DNA from: Lactococcus taiwanensis
GTDB taxonomy: Bacteria; Bacillota; Bacilli; Lactobacillales; Streptococcaceae
Length of the DNA stretch: 64,000 bases
Assembly (NCBI RefSeq): GCF_014905395.1
Contig: NZ_BNDT01000001.1
Location: 416,178 to 480,177, forward strand
Direction: 5' to 3'
Every line of letters begins with the position of its first letter. Positions within the stretch are counted from its first letter, which is position 1. Made by a program: the position numbers and the translations under genes. Shown here piece after piece: positions 26,391 to 36,577 of this stretch. The notes beneath the pieces were generated by a model. The model was given only the letters and a program-made list of their open reading frames with translations, ran no database searches and was not told where the DNA came from.

Positions 26391-28055
26391 ATGTCAGATA
26401 AAAAATTTGGCGCAAATTTGGTGGTTGATAGCTTAATCAATCATAAAGTAAAATATGTTTTTGGAATTCCAGGTGCAAAGATTGACCGGATTTTTGATTT
26501 ATTAGAAAACGAAGAGGGACCACAAATGGTGGTGACACGTCACGAGCAAGGTGCAGCATTTATGGCACAGGCTGTAGGACGTCTCACAGGAGAACCTGGT
26601 GTGGTTGTGGTAACAAGTGGACCTGGTGTATCAAATCTTGCCACTCCGCTTTTGACGGCTACCTCTGAAGGTGATGCGATTTTAGCAATTGGTGGTCAAG
26701 TTAAACGTAGTGATCGTCTTAAGCGTGCCCATCAATCCATGGATAATGCGGCCATGATGCAAGCAGCAACTAAATATTCTGCGGAAGTACTAGATCCTAC
26801 CACACTATCTGAAAGTATTGCTAACGCTTATCGAATTGCGAAAACAGGTCGTCCTGGAGCAACTTTCTTGTCAATCCCTCAAGATGTTACAGATTCAGAA
26901 GTATCAGTCAAGGCAATTAAGCCACTTTCTGATCCGAAAATGGGGAATGCCTCAATCGATGATATTAATTATCTAGCCCAAGCGATTAAAAATGCAGTTT
27001 TACCTGTGATTCTAGTTGGTGCTGGTGCCTCAGATGCTAAAGTAGCTGCCTCATTGCGTAACTTATTGACACACGTTAATATTCCCGTAGTTGAGACCTT
27101 CCAAGGCGCTGGAGTTATTTCACACGACCTTGAGCATACCTTCTACGGCCGTATTGGCCTTTTCCGTAACCAACCAGGGGATATGTTACTAAAACGTTCA
27201 GATTTAGTAATTGCAGTAGGTTATGACCCTATTGAGTACGAAGCACGTAACTGGAATGCAGAAATTGATAGCCGAATCATTGTTATTGATAATGCCATTG
27301 CTGAAATTGATACTTACTACCAACCAGAACGTGAGCTTATCGGTGATATTGCAGCAACGCTTGATAATCTGTTACCGGCTGTAAGAGGGTATAAAGTCCC
27401 TGCAGGTACGAAAGAGTACCTTGACGGACTTCATGAAGTAGCTGAGCAACACGAATTTGATACTGAAAATACTGCTGAAGGTCGCATGCATCCATTAGAT
27501 CTTGTAAGTGTATTCCAAGATATTGTGAAAGACGATGAAACAGTAACTGTCGACGTAGGTTCACTCTATATTTGGATGGCGCGTTATTTCAAATCTTATG
27601 AACCACGTCACCTTCTCTTCTCAAACGGCATGCAAACACTCGGAGTTGCTCTTCCTTGGGCAATTACAGCCGCTTTATTACGTCCTGGCAAAAAGGTGTA
27701 CTCACACTCAGGTGATGGAGGTTTCCTTTTTACAGGACAAGAATTAGAAACTGCGGTCCGCTTGGATCTTCCAATTGTTCATATCATTTGGAACGATGGC
27801 CATTATGATATGGTTAAATTCCAAGAAGAAATGAAATATGGACGTTCAGCAGCGGTTGATTTCGGTTATGTTGATTTTGTTAAATATGCCGAATCTATGG
27901 GTGCTAAAGGGTATCGTGCGCATTCTAAAGAAGAATTGGCTGAAATCCTGAAATCCATTCCTGATAGCACAGGTCCTGTATTAATTGACGTACCTTTAGA
28001 TTACACAGATAATATCAAACTTGCTGAAAAATTATTACCTGAAGAATTTTATTGA
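26391..28055 (+). CDS. alsS: Catabolic acetolactate synthase
   Basis: Condenses two pyruvates to alpha-acetolactate with ThDP, leading to acetoin and diacetyl. The N-terminal YVFGIPGAKIDRIFDLLE with TRHEQGAAFMAQ carries the catalytic glutamate region, and GDGGFLFTGQELETAV is the ThDP-Mg motif. The 554-residue length and the lack of a regulatory partner gene fit the catabolic, FAD-independent AlsS. The decarboxylase gene alsD lies at 54036. The last codons (LPEEFY-stop) form one end of a 24-bp direct repeat, the integration site of the downstream island. Confidence 0.95.
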   Translation: MSDKKFGANLVVDSLINHKVKYVFGIPGAKIDRIFDLLENEEGPQMVVTRHEQGAAFMAQAVGRLTGEPGVVVVTSGPGVSNLATPLLTATSEGDAILAIGGQVKRSDRLKRAHQSMDNAAMMQAATKYSAEVLDPTTLSESIANAYRIAKTGRPGATFLSIPQDVTDSEVSVKAIKPLSDPKMGNASIDDINYLAQAIKNAVLPVILVGAGASDAKVAASLRNLLTHVNIPVVETFQGAGVISHDLEHTFYGRIGLFRNQPGDMLLKRSDLVIAVGYDPIEYEARNWNAEIDSRIIVIDNAIAEIDTYYQPERELIGDIAATLDNLLPAVRGYKVPAGTKEYLDGLHEVAEQHEFDTENTAEGRMHPLDLVSVFQDIVKDDETVTVDVGSLYIWMARYFKSYEPRHLLFSNGMQTLGVALPWAITAALLRPGKKVYSHSGDGGFLFTGQELETAVRLDLPIVHIIWNDGHYDMVKFQEEMKYGRSAAVDFGYVDFVKYAESMGAKGYRAHSKEELAEILKSIPDSTGPVLIDVPLDYTDNIKLAEKLLPEEFY

Positions 28056-28056
28056 T
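28033..28056. repeat. Left attachment site of the island
   Basis: TATTACCTGA-A-GAATTTTATTGAT, covering the end of alsS, recurs at 48077-48100 with G in place of the marked A. The two copies bound about 20 kb of AT-rich accessory DNA. Confidence 0.85.
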
Positions 28057-28509
28057 TACAATCAAGCAATTTGTGAAATAACAAAAATAAAAGAAGAAGC
28101 CCTTGAACACCTAAGCGTTCAGGGGCTTTTTTTGTGAAATAAAACAGACGCAGATATTGTATGTGAAAATTATTGATGATAAACTTTGAAGGATATAAAC
28201 GTGAAAGTGTGAGCATTCTTAGATACTCACACTTTTTTGTTCCAAAATTTTCTTAAAACAACGTATCATATATAATCTATAAAATAGCCTTCTTATCTGT
28301 CATGTTAATCATAGAGATAATAAAAAAAGTAAAGTAAAGTAAATGAGTTTCAGAATATTTAGTGCAAAGAAAATCCAACTGTTGGTTGGATTTTTACTTT
28401 ATTTTTAATCACGAAAGACTAAAATTAAATTTTTGCAATTTTCACTAGACTTTTTGTAATGAGGGGAGTATAATAATTGAAACTATAAAACTTAAAGGAA
28501 ATTTATTTT
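28057..28509. other. Gene-free left edge of the island with three terminator-like hairpins
   Basis: Terminators or hairpins lie at 28097-28133 (AAGCCCTTGAAC with GTTCAGGGGCTT plus T run), 28204-28238 (AAAGTGTGAG with CTCACACTTT plus T run) and 28370-28395 (AAAATCCAAC with GTTGGATTTT). The first now serves alsS. The other two follow no gene, so small RNAs or deleted genes are possible. A promoter TAGACT-17-TATAAT precedes the surface gene. Confidence 0.6.
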
Positions 28510-31035
28510 ATGAGCAATAAAAAATTCTTATTTGTATTTTTTGTAATGCTATCGTCGCTTTTTGGTATTCCTTCTGCTTACGCAAGTATGGTGGTCAACC
28601 ACCAAGCGACCCTTTCTGACGGTCTTCAATACCAAGTCAGCGGGACTATTAACTCCATTGCGGATGTTTCCAATGGCAATTTGAAAGCCAAACTCTTGGT
28701 TGATGCTTCTCTGACACCAGATCAAGTGAAAAAACAACTTCTAGATGGTGCTCTTCAGATTAGCCCGAATAGTCAGTTTATTGTTCAATCAGGGACGCCA
28801 ATCCTTGACAATGCTAAGTCCAAAACATTTGATGTGAATGAAGGAGAAAGTGTTCAGCCGGCTGTTCTTGTTACCCAAGTAGGGAAAACACAAACAGGGG
28901 AAAGTTTGGATGTATTAGTGAGCCTTCAAAAAGTCACTGGCACAACGGCTGGAAAGTCGGAGTTGACCATTAATGGCAATACATCAGATGGTTCGCTCGA
29001 TATTGGAGAAACTGCTTTAGCGAGCTTGCAAATGGCTTTTCAATTTCAAGATTCTACCACACATCAACCTGTTAAGCTTTTCATGTTTCCCGTAATCGGT
29101 GATATTGATGGTAACCAACAAATATCACTCAACGGGACTGTTTTAGCGCATGGGCCAAATTTGACAGAAACTCCTTCAGGATTGTTTGCCTCAGATAGTA
29201 CTTTAACGAATGGTTTTTCGGACTTTCCTTTAGGGGGATTGCTTTATGAGTTTTATGGCGATACCATGATGTCAAATTTTAATACAACATCAGACGGGTC
29301 TTCCAATGTTTCAGGAGTAGGCTACGGGATTTTTGGTTCTTATGGGTCTGTTAAAAATGTGCCTTTAATTTATCCTCAATCTACGGCAACTTTAAACTTT
29401 TTCAATGCATTTACTAAGCAAGTCATTCAGAATCCTCAAATTAATACAGGGATGATTTACTCACCTTATGCCTTTTCTGCGCCACTTTTGCCGGGCTATC
29501 AATTCAATGAAAGCTTGACTGATAAGAGCAAACTGTCTGGGACATATCAAACAGCTAATACGAACATTAACCTCTATTATGACAAGGAAAGTTCAGTAAC
29601 TGTCAATTTTCTTGACAGCCAAACTAAACAACCGCTTCAAAGTGCACGCACCCTCTCTGGCTTTGAAGGGCAACCATATACGGTCACAGCGTCAGAAATT
29701 TCAGATTATCGCCTCAATACAAAGAACTCTGATTCATTGACAGGCACTTATCAAGCTGAAAATCAAAGCATTAATCTCTATTATGATAAGAAAAGCACGG
29801 TAACGCTTAAAGCCATTGGTGAAGACAGCCATGGCAATAAAACACCGCTCCAAACCTTAGCGACCTTGACAGGCTATGTGGGCGACACTTATTCTCAAGC
29901 TTTACCTCATATTCAAACCTACAAATTTCCAAGCGCACCAGCCACAGGAACTTTCACAGAGAACGACCAAAACATTGACATCATTTATCTGAAAGAACAG
30001 GGAGCAGTCTCGGTCAATTACATTGATCAAAGTAACCAGCAACAGCTCTTACCTACTTTGAATATCTCAGATAATATTGGCGATAAGCAAATCATTCGTG
30101 CCCCGTTTATTCCAAATTATACCGCACAAAATTTGACGGGTTCTGATGCTTTATTTACTCAGCTTTTGCCTTTCCAAACGGTCAATGTCAATTATCTCCC
30201 AAATCAAGAGAAAATCACGGTTAATTTTGAAGATATCGCCGGGCACTCGCTCCGCTTTCCCCTCACTTTGGCGGGTGCTTATGGGAGAAGCAGTCTCTAT
30301 AAAGCCCCACTGATTAAGGACTATGATTTAGCGCCAGGTCAAGTGCAAAATATAAATTTGCATTTCACGCAACCGAATAGTGCCCTTACGATTCGATATC
30401 AACACACACAAGGTTCAGAACATTTCATTTTTGAAGATGAAAATGGCAAACAGGTGGCACAACCGCAAACCATTTCTGGTGATGTGGATTCGTCTTATAA
30501 TGTTGTGGCACCGTATGTGAAATATCTGAAAATCTCTAATCCGAAACAACGGATCCTTTCAGGTAAATATAGCACTCAAAAGCAAACGGTCATTGTCAAA
30601 TACACCCACTTGAAAGCCAAATTAACCGTTTATGGTGTGGACGACCGTGGGAATCAGGTCAACCATCAAGTCTTTACAGGCCTTGAGGGCGATACGAAAA
30701 CAGTCCAAATGCCAAAATTCCGTACGCTTCAGCTAAAGAACGGTAAATATCAACATTTCGCAACACGTTTAAATAGTCAAAATCAAACGATTTTTGTCCT
30801 TTACAAGCATATCAAATCCACGTTAACAGTTAATCTCAAAGTGGATGGAGTCATCAAATCTCGCTTTTCTGTGACAGGTTTCATTGGCGACAAGTTCTCG
30901 ATGAAAGTGCCGACCTCTAAAACACCAACGTTGGTGGGTGGAACCAGTCATATTTCAGGACAATACACGCAAGCGCATCAATCCTATGATGTGAATTATC
31001 ATTACAAACGCTCAACCATTACTTATAACCTTTGA
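28510..31035 (+). CDS. MucBP-repeat surface protein, N-terminal part of a frameshifted polymorphic toxin
   Basis: The 841-residue product has a signal peptide (LFVFFVMLSSLFGIPSAYA), a unique region to about residue 310 rich in S/T/G, then about seven or eight MucBP-like repeats, each with a core such as VTVNFLDSQTKQPL and an ending such as LTGTYQ...NINLYYDK. Such repeats extend adhesins from the cell surface. It ends abruptly with KRSTITYNL. One extra C in CC at 31029-31030 causes this: without it the frame would continue TYNFDSAGDY into the next ORF. No LPxTG anchor is visible in either part. The start follows AAGGAAA. Confidence 0.75.
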   Translation: MSNKKFLFVFFVMLSSLFGIPSAYASMVVNHQATLSDGLQYQVSGTINSIADVSNGNLKAKLLVDASLTPDQVKKQLLDGALQISPNSQFIVQSGTPILDNAKSKTFDVNEGESVQPAVLVTQVGKTQTGESLDVLVSLQKVTGTTAGKSELTINGNTSDGSLDIGETALASLQMAFQFQDSTTHQPVKLFMFPVIGDIDGNQQISLNGTVLAHGPNLTETPSGLFASDSTLTNGFSDFPLGGLLYEFYGDTMMSNFNTTSDGSSNVSGVGYGIFGSYGSVKNVPLIYPQSTATLNFFNAFTKQVIQNPQINTGMIYSPYAFSAPLLPGYQFNESLTDKSKLSGTYQTANTNINLYYDKESSVTVNFLDSQTKQPLQSARTLSGFEGQPYTVTASEISDYRLNTKNSDSLTGTYQAENQSINLYYDKKSTVTLKAIGEDSHGNKTPLQTLATLTGYVGDTYSQALPHIQTYKFPSAPATGTFTENDQNIDIIYLKEQGAVSVNYIDQSNQQQLLPTLNISDNIGDKQIIRAPFIPNYTAQNLTGSDALFTQLLPFQTVNVNYLPNQEKITVNFEDIAGHSLRFPLTLAGAYGRSSLYKAPLIKDYDLAPGQVQNINLHFTQPNSALTIRYQHTQGSEHFIFEDENGKQVAQPQTISGDVDSSYNVVAPYVKYLKISNPKQRILSGKYSTQKQTVIVKYTHLKAKLTVYGVDDRGNQVNHQVFTGLEGDTKTVQMPKFRTLQLKNGKYQHFATRLNSQNQTIFVLYKHIKSTLTVNLKVDGVIKSRFSVTGFIGDKFSMKVPTSKTPTLVGGTSHISGQYTQAHQSYDVNYHYKRSTITYNL

Positions 31036-32233
31036 TAGTGCAGGAGATTATATTACCTCACGGTCACTCAGCGGGAAGTATGGGCAAGTCTTCAATTACA
31101 CGCTACCAACTTATGTTACAGACGGTTATGGATATACCTATTACGCAGAATTCAATATCCATCAACAAGGCTACTTTGGAGCGTACAACGAAAGTCATGA
31201 TGTGGTCTATCAGTACACTGGCCCACACGGGACTTATGAAGAAACGGCTCATCATCCTTATACAAAACCATCAGGCGAAACTTACAGTATCAAATTAAGC
31301 TCGGTTCAAAAAGAAGATGCACAGTTTGAACGTTTAGCTACACAACTCCATACTACAGCAGAGAACCTTCAACTACAGTTACTTTCAAGCAGTGGAAATA
31401 TCATTGTTGGTGGGAAGGAATATATTCGAGGATATACGATTGACCAGTGGGGCAATACGGTCATGAAGTTAGTACCAGTGGCATCTAGTCCTTCAAAAGC
31501 AACACCTTCTCATTCCTCTTCCAACGCGTCAAATAACTCTGGAAGTGGTTCTAACCATTCTTATAGCCTAGCACCTCCGCAACATCATACAATTTATGTC
31601 CCCGCAGCCCGAAATTTTTGGAGATTAGCTGGTACAAAAGGCTTACAGTCGGGAAGTTTCTTCTCAGGTAGTTCGTTCTCTTTAGTACAAATCGGTGGTC
31701 GTTGGTATTACCTAAGTGGCACTGGAGTCAATGAAAAGCAATCTAATCATGGTTTAGAAAAATTTTTACTTGAAACAGGATCAGGTGTCATTACAGGTGT
31801 TCAGGCCGCTCAAACTGTAGCAGCAATCGTGTTCACTCCAGAAACAGCGGGTGGCTCTGATGCGTTAGATGTAGTAGCGATTGGAGCAGAAAATGGTGCG
31901 AAGGACGCAATCAAATCTGAGATTGAAAAAATGGCGGAAGAAGATGGAGCGACTGAAGTTGCGGAGAGTACTGCAGGTTCATATGGAATAGATATAGATA
32001 ATTTGAACTGGTCTAAAACAGTTCAAAATCATTTAGATAGACCATACCAAGACTCTAAATTATTAATAAATGAGATCATTGATAGTTCTGCACCGGTTGC
32101 CGATATTAGAGGAACGGGTGCATTATCTTGGACCGTAACGGGAACTTTCAACGGTAGCAAAGGTATATACGAACTCATTATTGATCCTAAAACTAATACA
32201 GTCTGGCATTTTGTATTTAAGTCAGTGAAATAA
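31031..32233 (+). pseudogene. C-terminal part of the surface protein with toxin-like domain, out of frame
   Basis: The +1 frame is open for 400 residues from FDSAGDYITSRSLSGKYG to the stop at 32233. It holds the rest of the stalk, a low-complexity S/N/G linker (about 31490-31570), a hydrophobic segment (GSGVITGVQAAQTVAAIVF) like the pretoxin regions of polymorphic toxins, and a final domain of about 100 residues (NLNWSKTVQNHLDRPYQDS to HFVFKS). That ending, followed at once by a small gene, is typical of contact-delivered nuclease toxins, perhaps of the BECR fold; no family is assigned. An internal GTG at 31202 is unlikely to be a true start because it splits the domain. Either disrupted or expressed by frameshifting. 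Confidence 0.6.
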
Positions 32234-32248
32234 AAAAGAGGAATATCA

Positions 32249-32734
32249 ATGAAAGAAAAAATGATTTATGATTTTAGTACATACGGCTTATACTATGAAA
32301 ATAAAATTTATAGTGATAATAATCCAACATTTTCCCTGCTATTAGGTACGTTAGAATTAGAGTACGATTTTAAAAATATGGAATTGATAGGTGTATCAGG
32401 ATATTTGCCGATTCTTGAGGAAAACAAAGAAAAGATTGTTTTAGAAAATATTGTGCAAGAAAATATTGTGTTACAACTTCCTAGAAATACAGAAATTAAC
32501 GTAGGTGATGTTTGGTCACTATTTGATATTTCACCTCAGATGAAGAAATATTTTGCACCGTTAAACATAAGTTATGATGGAAAAAAAGGAATAATCCAAT
32601 TAGGGGTGAATGACAAGGGAAACAAAAGGTTATTAAAAGTTACAAATAATATTTTTTGTAAATTAGATAATAAAGGGGTAATAAAATGTTTATTTATTCA
32701 TCCTGATAGCTTTATAAATGAACCGAAAGGATAA
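32249..32734 (+). CDS. Candidate immunity protein for the adjacent toxin
   Basis: A 161-residue soluble protein, no signal peptide or membrane segment, starting 15 bases after the toxin frame behind AGAGGAA. I recognise no family. Position, size and acidic/lysine-rich soluble character fit the immunity gene that normally follows a polymorphic toxin. Its own frame is intact although the toxin frame is shifted, which is what selection for immunity against siblings would give. Confidence 0.55.
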   Translation: MKEKMIYDFSTYGLYYENKIYSDNNPTFSLLLGTLELEYDFKNMELIGVSGYLPILEENKEKIVLENIVQENIVLQLPRNTEINVGDVWSLFDISPQMKKYFAPLNISYDGKKGIIQLGVNDKGNKRLLKVTNNIFCKLDNKGVIKCLFIHPDSFINEPKG

Positions 32735-32739
32735 AAATT

Positions 32740-32877
32740 TTGATAAACAAGAAAAACAAATTTTTGATTGCAAGTGCTGTGATGGTACTAGTACTAGGCG
32801 CAGGAATCGGCAACCATGACACATTCTGGATTTACAAGGTGAGGTGGAAGATGGGAGTATACGATAGAAAAAATTAA
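32740..32877 (+). CDS. Small membrane ORF, 45 residues, possibly a gene remnant
   Basis: TTG start behind AAAGGA, then INKKNKFLIASAVMVLVLG, a typical signal or membrane segment, and a short tail ending VYDRKN. It looks like the first part of a secreted protein whose remainder has been lost. The next 200 bases (to 33093) contain only broken frames, for example a 26-codon ORF at 32959, and are probably eroded coding DNA. Confidence 0.35.
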   Translation: MINKKNKFLIASAVMVLVLGAGIGNHDTFWIYKVRWKMGVYDRKN

Positions 32878-33093
32878 CAACAAATAAATATCAGGATGAA
32901 AGTGTGAGGACAAGAGAAAAACTCTGATACATGGGTAGAATACAAGTAAGAAGTGATAAATGGACGAACAAAAATTTATAAATTTTATAAGAAATGGAAA
33001 ATTTGTTGAAGCAAAACAAGTTTTTGATTTCTCAAAATGATAAAGAATCGTTAAAAATTATAAAACGTATTGAAATAAGAAAGAAGAATCATA

Positions 33094-33969
33094 ATGAACA
33101 CACGAAATAAAATATTAATCACCATCGCTAGTGTTGCACTTGTTGGGGTAGGGGTTATTGGGATACATGAACGTCTTCTCACAAAAGCTTATCATGCGGT
33201 AAGACAAACAGAATCAAAATTGAAGAAAGAAAAAAGTGAGTTGGCAATCATGCAAAATGCATTGACCGTTTATGAAAACTCAAAAACAAGTAACCTAAAG
33301 GGACAATTTCCAAGCACTCACTTTGTAAAATCTCAAAAAGTAGTCTTACCAATTCAAGCTAATTACAAAGCTGATAATGCCAAAGTAGCCCAATGGGTCA
33401 CGTCTTATCTAACTGAATTAAGAAAAGATAATGGGATAACTAGCAAAGTATCTTGGCAAGCCACATCTCCAGAACAAGACTTTGCGCATAAGATTGCGAC
33501 CAATCAAAAAGCTACATTCAATGGTAAGTACTTGGTCGCAGGCTATAGCTTAGCATCTTCAAACCCAATTGCGGGAAGCAATTTATCCGATCAAGAAACC
33601 GCTTATCAAATTGTTATGAACCTCTATGATCAATCGGGACAGGAAGGGTTCATTCCAAATACAGCAGGTAATTATGGGGCAAGGGCTTATCTGCTTTATT
33701 CTGGCAATCATATCGGTGTAGATACCACCAATGGGGCCGCAATTTCCTTTGATTATCAAGATAGCAAAGCTTATCAAACTATGCTTAAAGCTACAACAGC
33801 TCCAAAGACCACGCCTCTTCCCAATGTGACCTTTGAGTATGTTAATATGGCGAATTGGCAAAAAGCGCGAGATAAGATAAAAAGTGAAAAAGCAGAAGTC
33901 TCAAAAACGCAAGATTCTCTTGAAATGTCTGAACAACAGCTTCAGCAGCTAAAAAAATATTTTTTGTAA
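33094..33969 (+). CDS. Membrane-anchored extracellular protein with coiled coils, possibly SEC10/PgrA-like
   Basis: The 291-residue protein has an N-terminal membrane anchor (ILITIASVALVGVGVIGIH), a short coiled coil (about residues 35-65), a globular middle (VTSYLTELRKDNG, DFAHKIATNQKA, GARAYLLYSGNHIGV) and a terminal coiled coil (KARDKIKSEKAEVSKTQDSLEMSEQQLQQL). The middle vaguely resembles the CAP-like SEC10/PgrA surface-exclusion domain of conjugative elements, which is only suggestive. It is probably cotranscribed with the next secreted protein, 22 bases downstream. Confidence 0.5.
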   Translation: MNTRNKILITIASVALVGVGVIGIHERLLTKAYHAVRQTESKLKKEKSELAIMQNALTVYENSKTSNLKGQFPSTHFVKSQKVVLPIQANYKADNAKVAQWVTSYLTELRKDNGITSKVSWQATSPEQDFAHKIATNQKATFNGKYLVAGYSLASSNPIAGSNLSDQETAYQIVMNLYDQSGQEGFIPNTAGNYGARAYLLYSGNHIGVDTTNGAAISFDYQDSKAYQTMLKATTAPKTTPLPNVTFEYVNMANWQKARDKIKSEKAEVSKTQDSLEMSEQQLQQLKKYFL

Positions 33970-33991
33970 TTGTTAAGAAAGGATAAAAATA

Positions 33992-35125
33992 ATGAAAAAA
34001 TTAGTGCTTATTAAATTTGCGACCACAGCTGTAACTGTCACTGCGGTTTTAGCAACTTCAGGCTTTGTAAAAGCAGACCAGAATGTTTATCGCCTCTATA
34101 ATCGTAAAACGGATAATCATATTTGGACGGGTTCGGCCAGCTACCAACAAAAGCTATTAACTCAAGGGTGGACGACTGAAGGGATTGGATTTGCTTCGGC
34201 TGATAAGAGTAACACTCCCGTTTATGAACTTTATAATCCTAAGAATGGTGATATTGTAGATACACCGAATACTTCTGAAATTACGCAAGCAGTCAAGAAA
34301 TTCCACTGGCGTAAAGATGGTATCGTCGCCTACTGGAGTGGGAATATCCCAGTTTATCGGCTCATCAATAAGAAAACAGGAAAGCATCTGTTTACCTCAA
34401 GTGTTTCGGAGCGAAATAATTTGCTTAAGTCAGGTTGGAAATCTGAAGGTACGAAAGGGATTGGCTGGTATTCTACTGCGCCAGTCTATAATGTCAATTA
34501 CACACAGAGCGTAAGTGTCTATTCTGCCCAAAAAGATGTCAATGAGGTACAGTTTGATTATCTGGACGGCAACCAACATTTTCAAACAGGTTATCAAAAT
34601 AACAATACCTATGCAGCCTATAATAACGTGATTTATAATTTGAACACACAACTTTCACAAGATGCGAAAAACGCCGATTACCAAAACTGGCAAGCACGTC
34701 AAGCTTGGCAAGCAAAGGTAAATCAATATAATCAAACCATCAATGCAGACCAAGCGGCATTAGATTCTGCTCATGGACAAGTTACCCAGTATCAAACCTT
34801 AGTTAATCAAGAAAATACTTATTTGGCGCAAGAAAAGCAAAACAATCTTCCAATGGATCAAGACAATGCGTTGCTTGCGGAATACACCAAAGATTTGAAT
34901 ACCGCTCAAACAAGTGTGACAAAAGCACAAGCAACTTTAACTAACGATAAAAATCTACTAGCAAGTTTACAAAAAACAGGAACAGATTTTGTTAAATTGG
35001 GAATGACAGTTTCACGAAGTAATGCGGGTAAAAATGTGACAGTTACAGCAACCGAAATCCTTCATAATGCTGGAAAGGATACTGTGAAAACTTGGAAATA
35101 CAATAAAACGCTGAGTCAGTATTAA
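33992..35125 (+). CDS. Secreted DUF5648-like repeat protein with C-terminal coiled coil
   Basis: A signal peptide (LVLIKFATTAVTVTAVLATSGFVKA) is followed by three short repeats of the type VYRLYNRKTDNHIWTGS...LLTQGWTTEGIGF and VYRLINKKTGKHLFTSS...LLKSGWKSEG, the DUF5648 pattern found in lactococcal and streptococcal surface or cell-wall proteins. Residues about 215-325 form a long coiled coil rich in Q, N and A. No sortase or wall anchor is visible. It could be a binding lectin-like module; function unknown. Confidence 0.6.
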   Translation: MKKLVLIKFATTAVTVTAVLATSGFVKADQNVYRLYNRKTDNHIWTGSASYQQKLLTQGWTTEGIGFASADKSNTPVYELYNPKNGDIVDTPNTSEITQAVKKFHWRKDGIVAYWSGNIPVYRLINKKTGKHLFTSSVSERNNLLKSGWKSEGTKGIGWYSTAPVYNVNYTQSVSVYSAQKDVNEVQFDYLDGNQHFQTGYQNNNTYAAYNNVIYNLNTQLSQDAKNADYQNWQARQAWQAKVNQYNQTINADQAALDSAHGQVTQYQTLVNQENTYLAQEKQNNLPMDQDNALLAEYTKDLNTAQTSVTKAQATLTNDKNLLASLQKTGTDFVKLGMTVSRSNAGKNVTVTATEILHNAGKDTVKTWKYNKTLSQY

Positions 35126-35221
35126 AATAGGATTTTTTATGACAATTTTATTTCCAACAGGAAAGCAGGCAAATGCCATTTGATAGAAAACATTCAATTG
35201 AGTTAGAGCTAGGGATAATAT

Positions 35222-36574
35222 ATGGAATTTGAAGTGAATTTTAAAGATTTAAAGTTTACAAATGAGTATGGTGAGGATAAAAAACCATACAAGTCATATG
35301 CGCATTTTATGGATCCAATTACTGGGAAAAAAAGAAAAGTTTCCGTGAATTGGGAAACCTACAAAATTTCAAATGAAAAGACTGCAATACGATTGTTGGT
35401 GTCTAAAGTTGATACAGTTATCAAAAAAGAGATCATCATCAAGACTGGTGGGGTGCAAAATTTTGGACAATTGAAAGAAAAATGGTTTGATAGCTGGTCA
35501 TTAACTGTCAAGCCTCAGTCAACTAGGACCGTTCGTTCCATTATGGCTACAGTTATTCCACGGATGATTTCAGATGATATCTTACTTACCCTAATTTCCC
35601 CTTTGTATATCCAAGAGAGGTGGAATGAATTCACAAGAGGTGAGAAGGCAGTTCAGACTGGGGAGCCACTCTCCTCAAGTACGCTTTCTAAGGTTAGGAA
35701 TATTTTAAAACAAATTTTTGGATTTGGAGTGATTAATGAAATTTTAGAAGCCTCACCTATGCAATATCTGAATTTGAAAGTGCCTAAAGAGCGTCTTGAG
35801 ATGACTTATGAAAAAAAGCGATTCAAATTTTTAGAGGGGGAAGAAATTGACTGGATGCTTGAGGTGCTTTATGAGATAACCACTCGTGAGAATTCAAGAG
35901 TTGAATTTTATTTTGACTCTGCAGTCTTCCTATTACATACAGGGTTAAGAATTGGTGAATTAGGAGCTTTAACTGTAGATGATGTTGATTTTGAAAATAA
36001 TTGTGTTTATGTTCGAAAAAATTTGATTTCACAAGGCCTAAAAAAAGAAGAATTTCAGACAGGTGGGACAAAAACTTTAAGTTCTAAGAGAACAGTTGTG
36101 TTAAACCCAATCTGTATGGAAATTATCAAAAGACGGATAGAAAAAAATAAAGAGCGACAAGAATATGTTAAAATCATGATGCTTGATAAAGATTCAAGTT
36201 ACTGGTATCCCCTTAGAGGCTTTATCTTTACGAATTATCTTTTCCAAAATAATATGGGAACACCGATTACACCTAATTTATTTACGGGATTTTTCAATAA
36301 TAAAACTTCTCGTAAGGGAGGAAGCATTGATGATATGATCAAAGAACGCTATCCAAAGTTTACTAAGCACATCACTTCCCACGTTTTTCGCTATACGCAT
36401 ATCTCAATGCTTGCGGAACGCGGCTGGCAGTTGAAAGAAATCATGGACCGAGTGGGACACAAAGATTCTAAAACGACACTTGAAATCTATCAGCAAGTGA
36501 CTAAGGATATGAGAAAAAATGAAGAAGAGGATCTGAAAAAAATCATGATTGGATCTCAATTTTTAGAAGATTAA
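35222..36574 (+). CDS. Tyrosine site-specific integrase
   Basis: The 450-residue protein has an AP2/arm-type N-terminus, a SAM-like core-binding domain, and the catalytic domain with HTGLRIGEL (first Arg), the conserved Lys region GGTKTLSSKRTVVL, HVFRYTHISML (His-x-x-Arg), the GHKDSKTTLEIY His block and its active Tyr. It is phage- or ICE-type and the only recombinase in the island, so the best candidate for the integration at alsS. It lies 7 kb from one attachment site and 11.5 kb from the other, which is unusual. No excisionase gene is visible nearby. Confidence 0.88.
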   Translation: MEFEVNFKDLKFTNEYGEDKKPYKSYAHFMDPITGKKRKVSVNWETYKISNEKTAIRLLVSKVDTVIKKEIIIKTGGVQNFGQLKEKWFDSWSLTVKPQSTRTVRSIMATVIPRMISDDILLTLISPLYIQERWNEFTRGEKAVQTGEPLSSSTLSKVRNILKQIFGFGVINEILEASPMQYLNLKVPKERLEMTYEKKRFKFLEGEEIDWMLEVLYEITTRENSRVEFYFDSAVFLLHTGLRIGELGALTVDDVDFENNCVYVRKNLISQGLKKEEFQTGGTKTLSSKRTVVLNPICMEIIKRRIEKNKERQEYVKIMMLDKDSSYWYPLRGFIFTNYLFQNNMGTPITPNLFTGFFNNKTSRKGGSIDDMIKERYPKFTKHITSHVFRYTHISMLAERGWQLKEIMDRVGHKDSKTTLEIYQQVTKDMRKNEEEDLKKIMIGSQFLED

Positions 36575-36577
36575 TTT

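Noticed and set aside
28510..32233. LPxTG or WxL anchoring of the surface protein
   Set aside because: No LPxTG-membrane-positive tail or WxL motif is visible in either reading frame.
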